Part shown: positions 17,071-25,333 of the stretch, piece by piece
Numbering within the stretch: the first letter of the stretch is position 1
How the letters are laid out: each line of letters opens with the position of its first letter
Assembly: GCF_020023385.1 (NCBI RefSeq)
Contig: NZ_JAIQCL010000001.1
Location: forward strand, 186,001 to 250,000
DNA length: 64,000 nucleotides
Source: Planococcus circulans
GTDB lineage: Bacteria > Bacillota > Bacilli > Bacillales_A > Planococcaceae
Direction of reading: 5' to 3'
Notes under the pieces: generated by a model
What the model saw: only the letters and a program-made list of their open reading frames with translations
Databases searched by the model: none
Told to the model about the DNA's origin: nothing
Made by a program: the position numbers and the translations under genes

Positions 17071-20000
17071 GCCAGTCAACCTCCTTCATTTTGCGGACTG
17101 CTACGTATTCATCACGCTGATTGCCGATTGGCCCGTAGTAGTTGAAGCCATAGCTGAGTTGAGCATATCCACCAACCATTTGGGTCGGTTTCAGGTGGAT
17201 ACGGGTTGGCGCATTATGGCTGCCGCCTCGTGTATCCGTAATTTCAGAACCCGGTACCTGGATGTGTTTGTCCTGGGCGTGGTACATGAACATCGTGCCT
17301 CTTGGCATACGGTGGCTGACGACTGCACGCGCCGTAACGACGCCGTTTCGGTTATAGACTTCAAGCCATGCATTATCATCGATATCATGTGCTTTTGCGT
17401 CTTCGTTATTGATCCAAACTGTCGGACCACCACGGAACAAGGTCAGCATATGCTGGTTATCCTGATAGGTTGAGTGGATATTCCATTTGCCGTGAGGCGT
17501 CAAATAACGAAGCACCAGCGAGTCAACGCCACCTTTGATCTTCTTATCATTCTTGCCGAACACCATCGGCGGCAATGTCGGTTTATAGATCGGCAAGGCT
17601 TCACCGAACTGCTGGAAAATTTCATGGTCAATATAGAAATGCTGTCTGCCTGTCAATGTACGGAACGGTACTAAACGTTCAATATTCGTCGTGAACGGAG
17701 AATATCGGCGACCCATTTTATTGGATCCGCTGAACACCGGTGTCGGAATGACTTCACGCGGCTGGACGGTGATGCTTTGGAAAGTGATTTTTTCGGCTGC
17801 GCGATCCGCAGATATGTCCTTCAACTCGACTCCTGTATCTTTTTCTGCTTCAATATACGCTTTTTGTGAAACGCGTCCGTTCGTCGCAGACGATAGATTC
17901 AGCATGGCATCCGCCACTTGTCGGGCCGTCTGGATTTTCGGCAAGCCGTTTTTGATGGTTTCGTCAAAGAACGTCCCGTTGATGTGCTTCAATTCCTCAT
18001 ACTCTTCCGCTACAGAGAAACTGACGCCATGCGCTCCAGTTTTGCCGACTGCCAAATTCGGTCCCAAGGTAATATATTTGTCGTGTATTTTGGTGTAATC
18101 CCGCTCCACGATACTGAAGTTCGGCATTGTTTTGCCTGGAATCGCTTCAATTTCTCCTTTTGTCCAATCCTTAACGACACCCATAGGCTGTGAAATTTCA
18201 CTTTTTGTATCATGTGCAAGAGGGGTGATGACCACATCTTTATAGACGCCAGGCAAATGCGTTTTTGCCATCTCTGAGAATCTTTCAGCCAATTTAGCGT
18301 AAATATCCCAATCCGAGCGCGATTCCCAAAGCGGGTTGACCGCCGGATTGAATGGATGCACAAAAGGATGCATATCAGTTGAAGACAGGTCGGTCTTTTC
18401 ATACCAAGTGGCTGCCGGTAAGACGATATCCGCGTACAGCGGAGTTGAAGTCATCCGGAAATCAAGTGCAACCATAAGGTCCAGCTTGCCTTCGACATCT
18501 TCCCGCCAAACGATTTCTTCCGGTTTTTCATCGACATTCGGTTCAGCCAACAAACCATCCGATGCGCCTAGTAGATGCTTCATGAAATATTCCTGGCCTT
18601 TAGCAGAACTTGAGATCAAGTTGGAGCGCCAGATGAACAGTGTTCTTGGAAAGTTTTCAGGTGCACCTGGATCTTCCACCGCAAATTTCGTTTTACGGGA
18701 AATAACCTCTTCCACTGCATGATCGATAATTTCTTTATTGGTCTTTCCGCCTTTTTCTGCAGCTTCTTCTGCAAACAATAAACTGTTTTTATTGAATTGT
18801 GGATAAGAGGGAAGCCAACCTAATCGCGCTGCCAGCACATTATAGTCAGCCGGGTGCTGATAAGCGACATCCTCTGCCAGAGGCGATTTCAGTGCATCTG
18901 TGCCGCTTTCCTCGTACCGCCATTGTTCAGTTGCAAAATAGAAGAAAGAAGTTGCATTCTGCAGTCTTGCAGGCCCTTGCCAATCTTTCGCGAAAGCGAC
19001 AGTCGACCATCCTTCAATCGGACGGCATTTTTCCTGTCCGACATAATGTGCCCATCCACCACCGTTGACGCCTTGGGAAGCTGTCAGGATAACCAGGTTC
19101 AAAATTGCGCGGTAAATTGTATCGCTGTTGAACCAATGGTTGATGCCGGCACCCATGATAATCATTGAGCGTCCGCCCGTATCAATCGAGTTTTGTGCAA
19201 ATTCACGTGCAATCTGCGTAACGACCGATGCTTTGACGGATGTCACTTTTTCCTGCCATGCAGGGGTATAGAATGAGGTTTCATCGTCGTAGCCTTTTGC
19301 ATTATATTCACTTTCCGTACGGATAATTCCGTATTGGCTCATCATCAGGTCATAAACAGTTGCGGCGTAGCGTTCTGTACCATCTGCCAGTATGACTTTT
19401 CTTGCGGGAATCACACGTTTAAAGACGCCATTCCCCTGATTATCGAAATACGGGAAGACGATTTCTTTCCATTCTTCCTGGTGGCCAACAACACTCATTG
19501 CCGGGTCCACTTTGGAGCCATCTTCATTTTCAAGAATCAGGTTCCATTTTTTATCCTCTTCCCAACGCTGCCCCATTGTGCCATTCGGCACCATCAATTT
19601 ATCTGCTGCCTCGTCAAAAATGACCGGCTTCCATTCTGCATGTTCTGAAGTGTCGCCTAAATCGCTGGCGCGAAGGAATCGGCCGCCTTTTAATGTATCT
19701 TCATGCGGATCCAAAAGAATCATAAATGGCATATCCGTAAATTGTTTCGCATAATTGATGAACATCGGTTCTTTTCGTTTTTGGTAGAACTCATCTAGAA
19801 TGACGTGCGTCATGGCCTGAGCCAATGCAGCATCTGTTCCAGGATGAGGAGCCAGCCAATTATCGGCAAACTTCACGTTTTCTGCGTAGTCAGGAGCTAC
19901 AGACACTACTTTTGTCCCTTTATAGCGAACTTCTGTCATGAAATGTGCATCCGGTGTACGGGTCATTGGTACGTTTGAGCCCCACATCATCAAATACCCA

Positions 20001-20734
20001 GCGTTATACCAATCCGACGATTCGGGTACATCCGTCTGCTCGCCCCAAATCTGTGGAGAAGCAGGAGGAAGATCGGCGTACCAGTCGTAAAAGCTCAGCA
20101 TCTGCCCGCCGAGAAGTGAAATGAAACGTGCTCCTGAAGCGTAGCTGACCATCGACATTGCCGGAATCGGCGTGAAGCCAGCCACGCGGTCCGGTCCGTA
20201 TTTCCGGATGGTGTAGATCAATTGGGCTGCAATCAGTTCCAGTGCATCTTCCCAATTGACACGAATGTGTCCGCCTTTTCCGCGGGCCGATTTATAGAAC
20301 ATCGCTTTCTCAGGATCTTCCACTATACTTGCCCAAGCATCCACTGGATTCGGATGGCTGGTACGCGCCGCTTTCCAGAGCCGCCAAAGCTTACCGCGCA
20401 TATAAGGGTATTTCACGCGCAACGGGCTGTATTCATACCAAGAGAATGTTGCGCCCCTTGGACAGCCGCGTGGTTCAAATTCCGGCATATCAGGTCCACA
20501 GGACGGGTAATCGATCTGCTGATTTTCCCACGTGATGATCCCGTTCTTCACGAATACTTTCCAGCTGCATGATCCTGTACAGTTTACTCCGTGTGTGGTG
20601 CGGACTACTTTATCGTGCGACCATCTTTGGCGGTACATGTTTTCCCAATCCCGGCTTTTTTCCTCCAGGATGGACCAACTGCCCGAATAGCTCTCGACTG
20701 GTTTAAAGAAATTCAATCCAAATCTTTTCTTCAT
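17060..20734 (-). CDS. narG: Respiratory nitrate reductase alpha subunit
   Basis: Catalytic molybdenum subunit that reduces nitrate to nitrite in anaerobic respiration. The 1224 residues match NarG length. The N-terminal FS0 ligands are present as His48, Cys52, Cys56 (THGVNCTGSCSW) and Cys91 (EPRGCPRGA). His instead of Cys as first ligand is the NarG hallmark. The segment YLMMWGSNVPMTRTPDAHF and the C-terminal molybdopterin-binding domain (QDKHIQVPGSEITDTRGGSHNAPTR) are typical. An AGAAGGAG site precedes the ATG. It is the first gene of narGHJI-nreABC-hemerythrin and has NreC-type palindromes upstream. Confidence 0.97.
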   Translation of the reverse strand: MKKRFGLNFFKPVESYSGSWSILEEKSRDWENMYRQRWSHDKVVRTTHGVNCTGSCSWKVFVKNGIITWENQQIDYPSCGPDMPEFEPRGCPRGATFSWYEYSPLRVKYPYMRGKLWRLWKAARTSHPNPVDAWASIVEDPEKAMFYKSARGKGGHIRVNWEDALELIAAQLIYTIRKYGPDRVAGFTPIPAMSMVSYASGARFISLLGGQMLSFYDWYADLPPASPQIWGEQTDVPESSDWYNAGYLMMWGSNVPMTRTPDAHFMTEVRYKGTKVVSVAPDYAENVKFADNWLAPHPGTDAALAQAMTHVILDEFYQKRKEPMFINYAKQFTDMPFMILLDPHEDTLKGGRFLRASDLGDTSEHAEWKPVIFDEAADKLMVPNGTMGQRWEEDKKWNLILENEDGSKVDPAMSVVGHQEEWKEIVFPYFDNQGNGVFKRVIPARKVILADGTERYAATVYDLMMSQYGIIRTESEYNAKGYDDETSFYTPAWQEKVTSVKASVVTQIAREFAQNSIDTGGRSMIIMGAGINHWFNSDTIYRAILNLVILTASQGVNGGGWAHYVGQEKCRPIEGWSTVAFAKDWQGPARLQNATSFFYFATEQWRYEESGTDALKSPLAEDVAYQHPADYNVLAARLGWLPSYPQFNKNSLLFAEEAAEKGGKTNKEIIDHAVEEVISRKTKFAVEDPGAPENFPRTLFIWRSNLISSSAKGQEYFMKHLLGASDGLLAEPNVDEKPEEIVWREDVEGKLDLMVALDFRMTSTPLYADIVLPAATWYEKTDLSSTDMHPFVHPFNPAVNPLWESRSDWDIYAKLAERFSEMAKTHLPGVYKDVVITPLAHDTKSEISQPMGVVKDWTKGEIEAIPGKTMPNFSIVERDYTKIHDKYITLGPNLAVGKTGAHGVSFSVAEEYEELKHINGTFFDETIKNGLPKIQTARQVADAMLNLSSATNGRVSQKAYIEAEKDTGVELKDISADRAAEKITFQSITVQPREVIPTPVFSGSNKMGRRYSPFTTNIERLVPFRTLTGRQHFYIDHEIFQQFGEALPIYKPTLPPMVFGKNDKKIKGGVDSLVLRYLTPHGKWNIHSTYQDNQHMLTLFRGGPTVWINNEDAKAHDIDDNAWLEVYNRNGVVTARAVVSHRMPRGTMFMYHAQDKHIQVPGSEITDTRGGSHNAPTRIHLKPTQMVGGYAQLSYGFNYYGPIGNQRDEYVAVRKMKEVDWLED

Positions 20735-20807
20735 CGCGTATACCCACTCCTTCTCATGAATGAAAACGATTGAAGGGAATCAATTACAAATTCATTCGTA
20801 TAGCCTT

Positions 20808-20872
20808 ATTATGTTAGTCCCCCATAAAAGTTCCCATTAGGGAATGTCCTATAGAAACACTGGAATTCCCTT
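20808..20872 (-). promoter_or_regulatory. narG promoter with NreC-type palindromes
   Basis: A CATAAT -10-like box lies at 20808-20813 (minus strand). TAGGG-AATG-TCCTA (20838-20851) has its centre 31.5 bp from it, exactly as at narK. A weaker second copy (CTGG-AATT-CCCTT, near 20859-20872) is centred 21 bp further upstream. The geometry shared with narK supports a common activator, probably NreC. Confidence 0.65.
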
Positions 20873-20954
20873 GTTGACTGAAAACTGTAAAACTCCTGTT
20901 TACTCCAAAACTTGTTCATTCCATTATTTTTTGAGGGTTTCAGATAAGCTGTCC

Positions 20955-20974
20955 AAAAAAACTATAGTTTTTTT
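20955..20974. repeat. 20-bp perfect AT-rich palindrome between narG and the divergent gene
   Basis: Seven A, CTATAG, seven T: a perfect palindrome in the 457-bp divergent intergenic region. It lacks the G/C content of a good terminator. It could be an operator or a bendable or cruciform-prone segment. Confidence 0.45.
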
Positions 20975-21099
20975 ACTCTGGGATGTCTTAAGGCAGTCAA
21001 TTTCAGCCGCTCACAAGTTTCCCCCAATGAAAAATCGATTAGAAAACGCCGATTTTCATCTATTTTCTCCGCTTCCGAACTCCCTGTTTCTCATTGGAT

Positions 21100-21169
21100 A
21101 AGGGAGTTCCCTCTTTCGCCAAAGGAAATGCCCTAGCAGGAAAATCAAGGGTTTTTGGCATGTTATACT
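21100..21169 (+). promoter_or_regulatory. Promoter of the divergent hemerythrin gene with two NreC-type palindromes
   Basis: AAGGG-AGTT-CCCTC (21100-21113) and AAGGA-AATG-CCCTA (21122-21135) are centred 22 bp apart. A TGTTATACT extended -10 element (TATACT at 21164-21169) follows. Spacing to the -10 box is about 4 bp longer than at narK and narG. Confidence 0.6.
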
Positions 21170-21191
21170 GAAAAAAAAATGAGGGGAATGA

Positions 21192-21623
21192 ATGACTATG
21201 TCAGGACCATCTTTGCGCCAGCTGCATGCCCATCATGCGATTCACGAAGGCGCCTTATCTGGAGCGTTAACCAAAACCGAAGAAGTCGAAGACCTATTGA
21301 GAGCTAAAGAATACGAAGTCGCCCGCCAGGCTGCAGATCATTTGCTGGAGTATTGGGAAACGCGGATCATCAGCCATGCCGATGCGGAAGAAGAAGGATT
21401 TTACCAGGAAATGATCGATCAGAAACCTGAACTCAAGGAAACAGTAGCCGATTTGACACGTGATCATGACATCTTGCGCATCATTGCGGCTGACATCAAA
21501 AAATTGCTTGTGGAAGAAGGCGTCAGTTATGAAGTTATGAAGCAATTTCATGCGCTGCTGGTTGTAAACGCCATCCATAGCCGCGAAGAAGAACGGCTGC
21601 TGCTTCAGGAGCCTTCAATATGA
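21192..21623 (+). CDS. Hemerythrin-like protein divergent from narG
   Basis: A 143-residue helical protein with hemerythrin-type His/Glu spacing: RQLHAHHAIHEGAL at the N-terminus, then RIISHADAEEEGFYQEMI, LTRDHDILRIIAADI and FHALLVVNAIHSREEERLLL. This suggests a di-iron O2, NO or redox-responsive protein. A GAGGGG ribosome site precedes the ATG. Its 3' end overlaps the next gene by 4 bp (ATGA), so the two are translationally coupled. NreC-type palindromes in its promoter suggest expression under nitrate-respiring conditions. It is clearly different in sequence from the hemerythrin protein at the end of the nre operon. Confidence 0.82.
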   Translation: MTMSGPSLRQLHAHHAIHEGALSGALTKTEEVEDLLRAKEYEVARQAADHLLEYWETRIISHADAEEEGFYQEMIDQKPELKETVADLTRDHDILRIIAADIKKLLVEEGVSYEVMKQFHALLVVNAIHSREEERLLLQEPSI

Positions 21624-23464
21624 TAAAAGCAATTGGAAGAAACGAGCTTTGCCATTGTGAAAGCGGCAAAAAATACAAAAAGTGCTGTGGAGCGGACGAA
21701 TCCTCCAAGCTGATGATTGAAGAACAAAACAAAGTACTGCAAGGCACGCTTCGGGATTTTTTTGAAAACCATCCACGTCCATCCCAACAGAAAGAATTGG
21801 TGAAATGGAAAGATAAAGTCGAAAACCTTCTCGTTCCACTTTACGGTGAGGATAAATCGAATGGCATTATCGGCGATCTCTTCTTCTTTTCTGAACGCGT
21901 CGATGTATGGAATGCTTTTATCGAAGAAAAGATCGCTAAAGAAGAAAGAACACAAATCAGCCAGATTCTCAGTTCTTGGCTTGACCCGCTGTTTATGGCA
22001 GGTGAAATTCTTTCTGTCTCCAATTACCGTGCCCAAGTCCGCGATTTGCTGTCTGAAAAGGTCACGGAAATTGAAGTCAATGAATCTTTCCCAGTTGAAG
22101 CAGGGAATATTGCGACCGGCTTCTATTTGCCTGATATCCGCAACGGAGACAATTTCATGATGGTTCTTAACAGTTTGACGGTCTCGGTTGAAGTAAACCA
22201 TGAAAGTATCCAAAAGCTCCAGGAGATGTATCAGTCATCCGAAACGGCAAGCGCACATGAATTTTACAACCGGAACATGTTGGCCGTTTACCAAATCCTG
22301 AGCAGCGGCCTTCTGAGCACCGAGCAAGTCTCTTCTGCCGTTCTTGAAACTGTGGAAGAATTGGAGAATTTCCTTATTGCCCATGATTTGAAAAGTGATG
22401 AATTGATTGAAGCCTTCTTTCATTACGCAGAACCCTTGGCGTTGATTCCCAAAGAAGCGGTCGCTGGTGCAGTACAGTTTGCCATCGATCACCAATTGGT
22501 GAAGCTAGACTGGAAGATCGACGAAACAGCGCAGCATTTTGGCGTGGATACAGAAGGGCTGGCTCTTTTCAAAAATGATCTCGGTTCTTTTTATCACACC
22601 GCCAAAAGCAAGGAAGACCCAGAGAAAGAAGCCGTTTATGCTTTTGAAGTCGGAACAGATCCCAAAGGCAACGAACTGCAGAATTGGCAATTGTATATGC
22701 ATTTGAAAAATGCGACCATTACAAGTGAAAATGAATTGAAACGCCAAATGGAGTACTACCACAGCAAATCCTATGAACCGAAAACCAAAGTTGAGAAAGC
22801 TCAGCTCCTTGCCTATAGTGCCTATACAAATACGGACCGGACCACCCAGCTGGAACAGATACAGGAGCTGGACCCCCAAAATACAGATGCTTTCTTACTG
22901 GCAGCTGAAATGGCAACAGATTCTTCATTAAAAGAACAATTGCTTCAAAAGGCGATCTCCAGCGGAAAAAGACGCTTTGAACCAGAAATGGATGTAGCTT
23001 GGCTGTATGTGCCAAACCGTCCATATTTGCGATCCCTGTTTTTGCTTGGAAATTTCTATTGGGAGCAAGCCCGTTTCGAAGAGGCTTTCCCTATTTATTA
23101 TGAAGTACTGCGCTTGAACCCCGGCGATCACCAGGGCGTACGCTATTTAGCGGTTTCAGCGTTAATTTCCCTGGGGCGCCTTGAAGAAGCCGAAAGCCTC
23201 ATCAGCCATTACGAGGAAGAACTCAGCGATAATGCATTCTATGCTTGGTTCAGATGGTCTATGGAGCGGCAGAAAGGTAAACTTTCACAAATTGCTCAAA
23301 CGAGGTATATAGAAGCCATCGATCAAAATCCATATGTAAAAAAATATGTTGAACAACGGATTGCCGCTTTTCTTTATCCAAAATCGGCTGTCATCACTCC
23401 CCGCTCTCCTGAAGAAGCAGGGCTGATCTGGACGTTTTTGGCACCGACTCTCGAGAATCGATAA
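21620..23464 (+). CDS. SEC-C motif and TPR-repeat protein
   Basis: A 614-residue soluble protein. The N-terminus has a SEC-C zinc motif (Cys11, Cys13, Cys22, Cys23 in CHCESGKKYKKCC), the short metal-binding module best known from the SecA tail. The middle is acidic and helical without a recognisable family. Residues about 430-570 look like tetratricopeptide repeats (LFLLGNFYWEQARFEEAFPIYYEVLRLNPGD; LISLGRLEEAESLISHYEEEL), a protein-protein interaction scaffold. It overlaps the hemerythrin-like gene by ATGA and ends before a strong terminator, giving a two-gene operon opposite narG. The function is not known to me; a client-holding or assembly role for the respiratory enzyme is speculation. 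Confidence 0.8.
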   Translation: MIKAIGRNELCHCESGKKYKKCCGADESSKLMIEEQNKVLQGTLRDFFENHPRPSQQKELVKWKDKVENLLVPLYGEDKSNGIIGDLFFFSERVDVWNAFIEEKIAKEERTQISQILSSWLDPLFMAGEILSVSNYRAQVRDLLSEKVTEIEVNESFPVEAGNIATGFYLPDIRNGDNFMMVLNSLTVSVEVNHESIQKLQEMYQSSETASAHEFYNRNMLAVYQILSSGLLSTEQVSSAVLETVEELENFLIAHDLKSDELIEAFFHYAEPLALIPKEAVAGAVQFAIDHQLVKLDWKIDETAQHFGVDTEGLALFKNDLGSFYHTAKSKEDPEKEAVYAFEVGTDPKGNELQNWQLYMHLKNATITSENELKRQMEYYHSKSYEPKTKVEKAQLLAYSAYTNTDRTTQLEQIQELDPQNTDAFLLAAEMATDSSLKEQLLQKAISSGKRRFEPEMDVAWLYVPNRPYLRSLFLLGNFYWEQARFEEAFPIYYEVLRLNPGDHQGVRYLAVSALISLGRLEEAESLISHYEEELSDNAFYAWFRWSMERQKGKLSQIAQTRYIEAIDQNPYVKKYVEQRIAAFLYPKSAVITPRSPEEAGLIWTFLAPTLENR

Positions 23465-23502
23465 GTTGGATTCGGAGCAATAGACAACTGAACAAATTCA
23501 AA

Positions 23503-23549
23503 AAGAGGCTGCACCTTCTGTAATAGAAGGTGCAGCCTCTTCATTTTTT
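23503..23549. terminator. Strong bidirectional rho-independent terminator
   Basis: A perfect 17-bp stem (23503-23519 with 23525-23541) and a 5-base loop lie between convergent genes, with a T run on the plus strand (23544-23550) and A residues on the other side. Confidence 0.92.
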
Positions 23550-23792
23550 TCAGCTATTGATTGAATTTGTTTGATTGTCGTCTTTTGCGGAATCAAAATT
23601 CCCTTGGCCAACCCTTTGGCGGATTTCATCTTCAGTTAATTTTCTGCCGATGGGTCCTGTCGGAATATCGGTGGAACTGTCTTCTCTTTCCGCACGTTCC
23701 ACACGTGCAAAACCTGCATTCGTTTCACGGCCGATCCGTTCCCTTTCAGCCCTGCTTGTATAAATCTCTTCCGGTTTTTTTTCATCAGCCAT
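23550..23792 (-). CDS. Small hydrophilic protein, function unknown
   Basis: An 80-residue, highly charged protein without membrane segment or cysteines (starts MADEKKPEEIYTSRAERERIG; ends in a polar NQTNSINS tail). AAAGGAGG is well placed before the ATG and the gene is bounded by a terminator, so I accept it as real. I do not recognise a family. The high Arg/Glu content suggests a disordered or helical protein. It is not obviously linked to its neighbours. Confidence 0.7.
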   Translation of the reverse strand: MADEKKPEEIYTSRAERERIGRETNAGFARVERAEREDSSTDIPTGPIGRKLTEDEIRQRVGQGNFDSAKDDNQTNSINS

Positions 23793-23927
23793 AGAAATTC
23801 CTCCTTTTAATGACTTGCCAATCAGATGACATTAGTAATTTCCATCGGGTGAAAATATGGATCTAAACATATTTACCATACCACCATTTTTCTGATTATT
23901 CAAAACAGGAGAAACTTGACAAAGGCT

Positions 23928-24965
23928 TTATGGACGAATTGGCCCTTCCACTACGATTTTTCCGATTGTCCGGCCGGTCAGTAAGTTTTCGTAAGCTTCT
24001 TTTAAAGTCGCCGGTGAAAGAGGTGACAAATGCTGGGTCATGGTCGAGCGGACTTTCCCTTCTTCCACCCAGTCTGCCAATTGCGTCAAAATATGATGCT
24101 GCGCAACCATATCTTCTGTCTGGAAGACCGAACGTGTGTACATAAGTTCATAAGCGAACGTTACAGATTTGGAGAACAATGCAAGATGGAGCGGCTTAAA
24201 AGCTGGCAGAATTGAACAGATCTTACCTTGTGGCAAGATGATTTCTGCCATGTTTTCCATGTGATCATCCACGTTTGTCAAACAAAAAATATAATGTACT
24301 CCTTGAATTCCTAATGCTTCTAATTGCGGTTTGAATTCTTCATGATGATTGATGATATGATCGGCCCCATGATCGAGTGCCCATTCCTGGGATTCTGTAC
24401 GGGAAGCTGTACCAACAACCTTGAGTCCAGCAAGTTTTGCAATTTGTGTTGCAATGGAACCTACTCCTCCAGCTGCTCCAATGATCAGAATCACCTTGTC
24501 TTTGTTATCGGCTGCTTCTTTAGCTACGCCAAGTCGATCAAAAAGTGCTTCGCAAGCAGTGATGCCTGTCAACGGCAATGCTGCTGCTTCCGGAAAGCCG
24601 ATGCTCTTCGGCTTCTTCCCGACAATCCGCTCATCGACGAGATGGACCTCACTGAGGCTTCCTGGAACGTTGCTCGTGCCCGCATAGAAAACTTCGTCTC
24701 CCACCTCGAACAAGCTGCAGTCTTCTCCCACTTCTACGACCACTCCAGCTGCGTCACGTCCGACAATCGTCAATGACTGGTCGTCTTCATCCTTGCCGTC
24801 ACGGGTCCGTAAATCTGTTGGGTTCACCGATATTGCCCGTACTTCCACTAAGAGGTTCTTGCCTGCTGCTTTTGGACGTTCGATTTCAACTCCTTCGAAA
24901 TCAGGCGCTTCCGTTTTCAAGCCGGGTTTGTAGAAACCTAGTGCCGTCATCTTCTCTTGGTTCAA
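23928..24965 (-). CDS. Zinc-type alcohol dehydrogenase-like NAD(P)H oxidoreductase
   Basis: A 345-residue medium-chain reductase of the YogA/quinone-oxidoreductase group. The GroES-like N-terminal half contains VNPTDLRTRDG and GRDAAGVVVEVGEDC; the Rossmann half has the dinucleotide motif VILIIGAAGGVGSIATQIAKLAGLKVVGTAS near residue 158. The catalytic and structural zinc cysteines of true alcohol dehydrogenases are absent, so a quinone or enone reductase is more likely. The TTG start at 24965 follows AGAGG; an ATG five codons downstream is an alternative with a weaker site. It appears monocistronic. Confidence 0.85.
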   Translation of the reverse strand: MNQEKMTALGFYKPGLKTEAPDFEGVEIERPKAAGKNLLVEVRAISVNPTDLRTRDGKDEDDQSLTIVGRDAAGVVVEVGEDCSLFEVGDEVFYAGTSNVPGSLSEVHLVDERIVGKKPKSIGFPEAAALPLTGITACEALFDRLGVAKEAADNKDKVILIIGAAGGVGSIATQIAKLAGLKVVGTASRTESQEWALDHGADHIINHHEEFKPQLEALGIQGVHYIFCLTNVDDHMENMAEIILPQGKICSILPAFKPLHLALFSKSVTFAYELMYTRSVFQTEDMVAQHHILTQLADWVEEGKVRSTMTQHLSPLSPATLKEAYENLLTGRTIGKIVVEGPIRP

Positions 24966-25333
24966 TTCACTTCGCCTCTTTCAAGTTAATTAATGATAAT
25001 AATTGAATCTTTACTTATTGTAACCGTGGAACTACATAGTCACAAAACCTCTGTTTCTCCTTTTTAATAAAAAATGAGATAACTTTATAATCATAAAACC
25101 CTAGCCTAGTCGGTTATGAGCTGAATGTCCTTATTACAAATATTAAATATTCTAAATATATGGAAAATTAAGTTGTTTTTTATTTTATTTTTGTTATTAT
25201 GGATAAATAGGTTCAGCATTTATATTCAGAGGGAATATTTATCCCTACCTTCATAGGATATTATGCTCACTTTTCAGGGTAACCTGAGAATTTTCATATA
25301 TCACATGCAACATCCATCAAAGGAGGACGAAAA
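24966..25333. other. AT-rich divergent intergenic region
   Basis: 368 bp between the reductase and the S-layer phosphoesterase gene, with no credible open frame. A likely plus-strand promoter is TTGTTT (25173-25178) and TATTAT (25195-25200), 16 bp apart, leaving a leader of about 125 nt before the phosphoesterase start. A short GGGA/TCCC hairpin lies in that leader near 25231. A half Fur-box-like TGATAATAATT occurs near 24992. Confidence 0.45.

Noticed and set aside
24988..25006. Fur box upstream of the alcohol dehydrogenase-like gene
   Set aside because: Only the left half matches (TGATAATAATT); the right half has four mismatches, expected often in AT-rich DNA.
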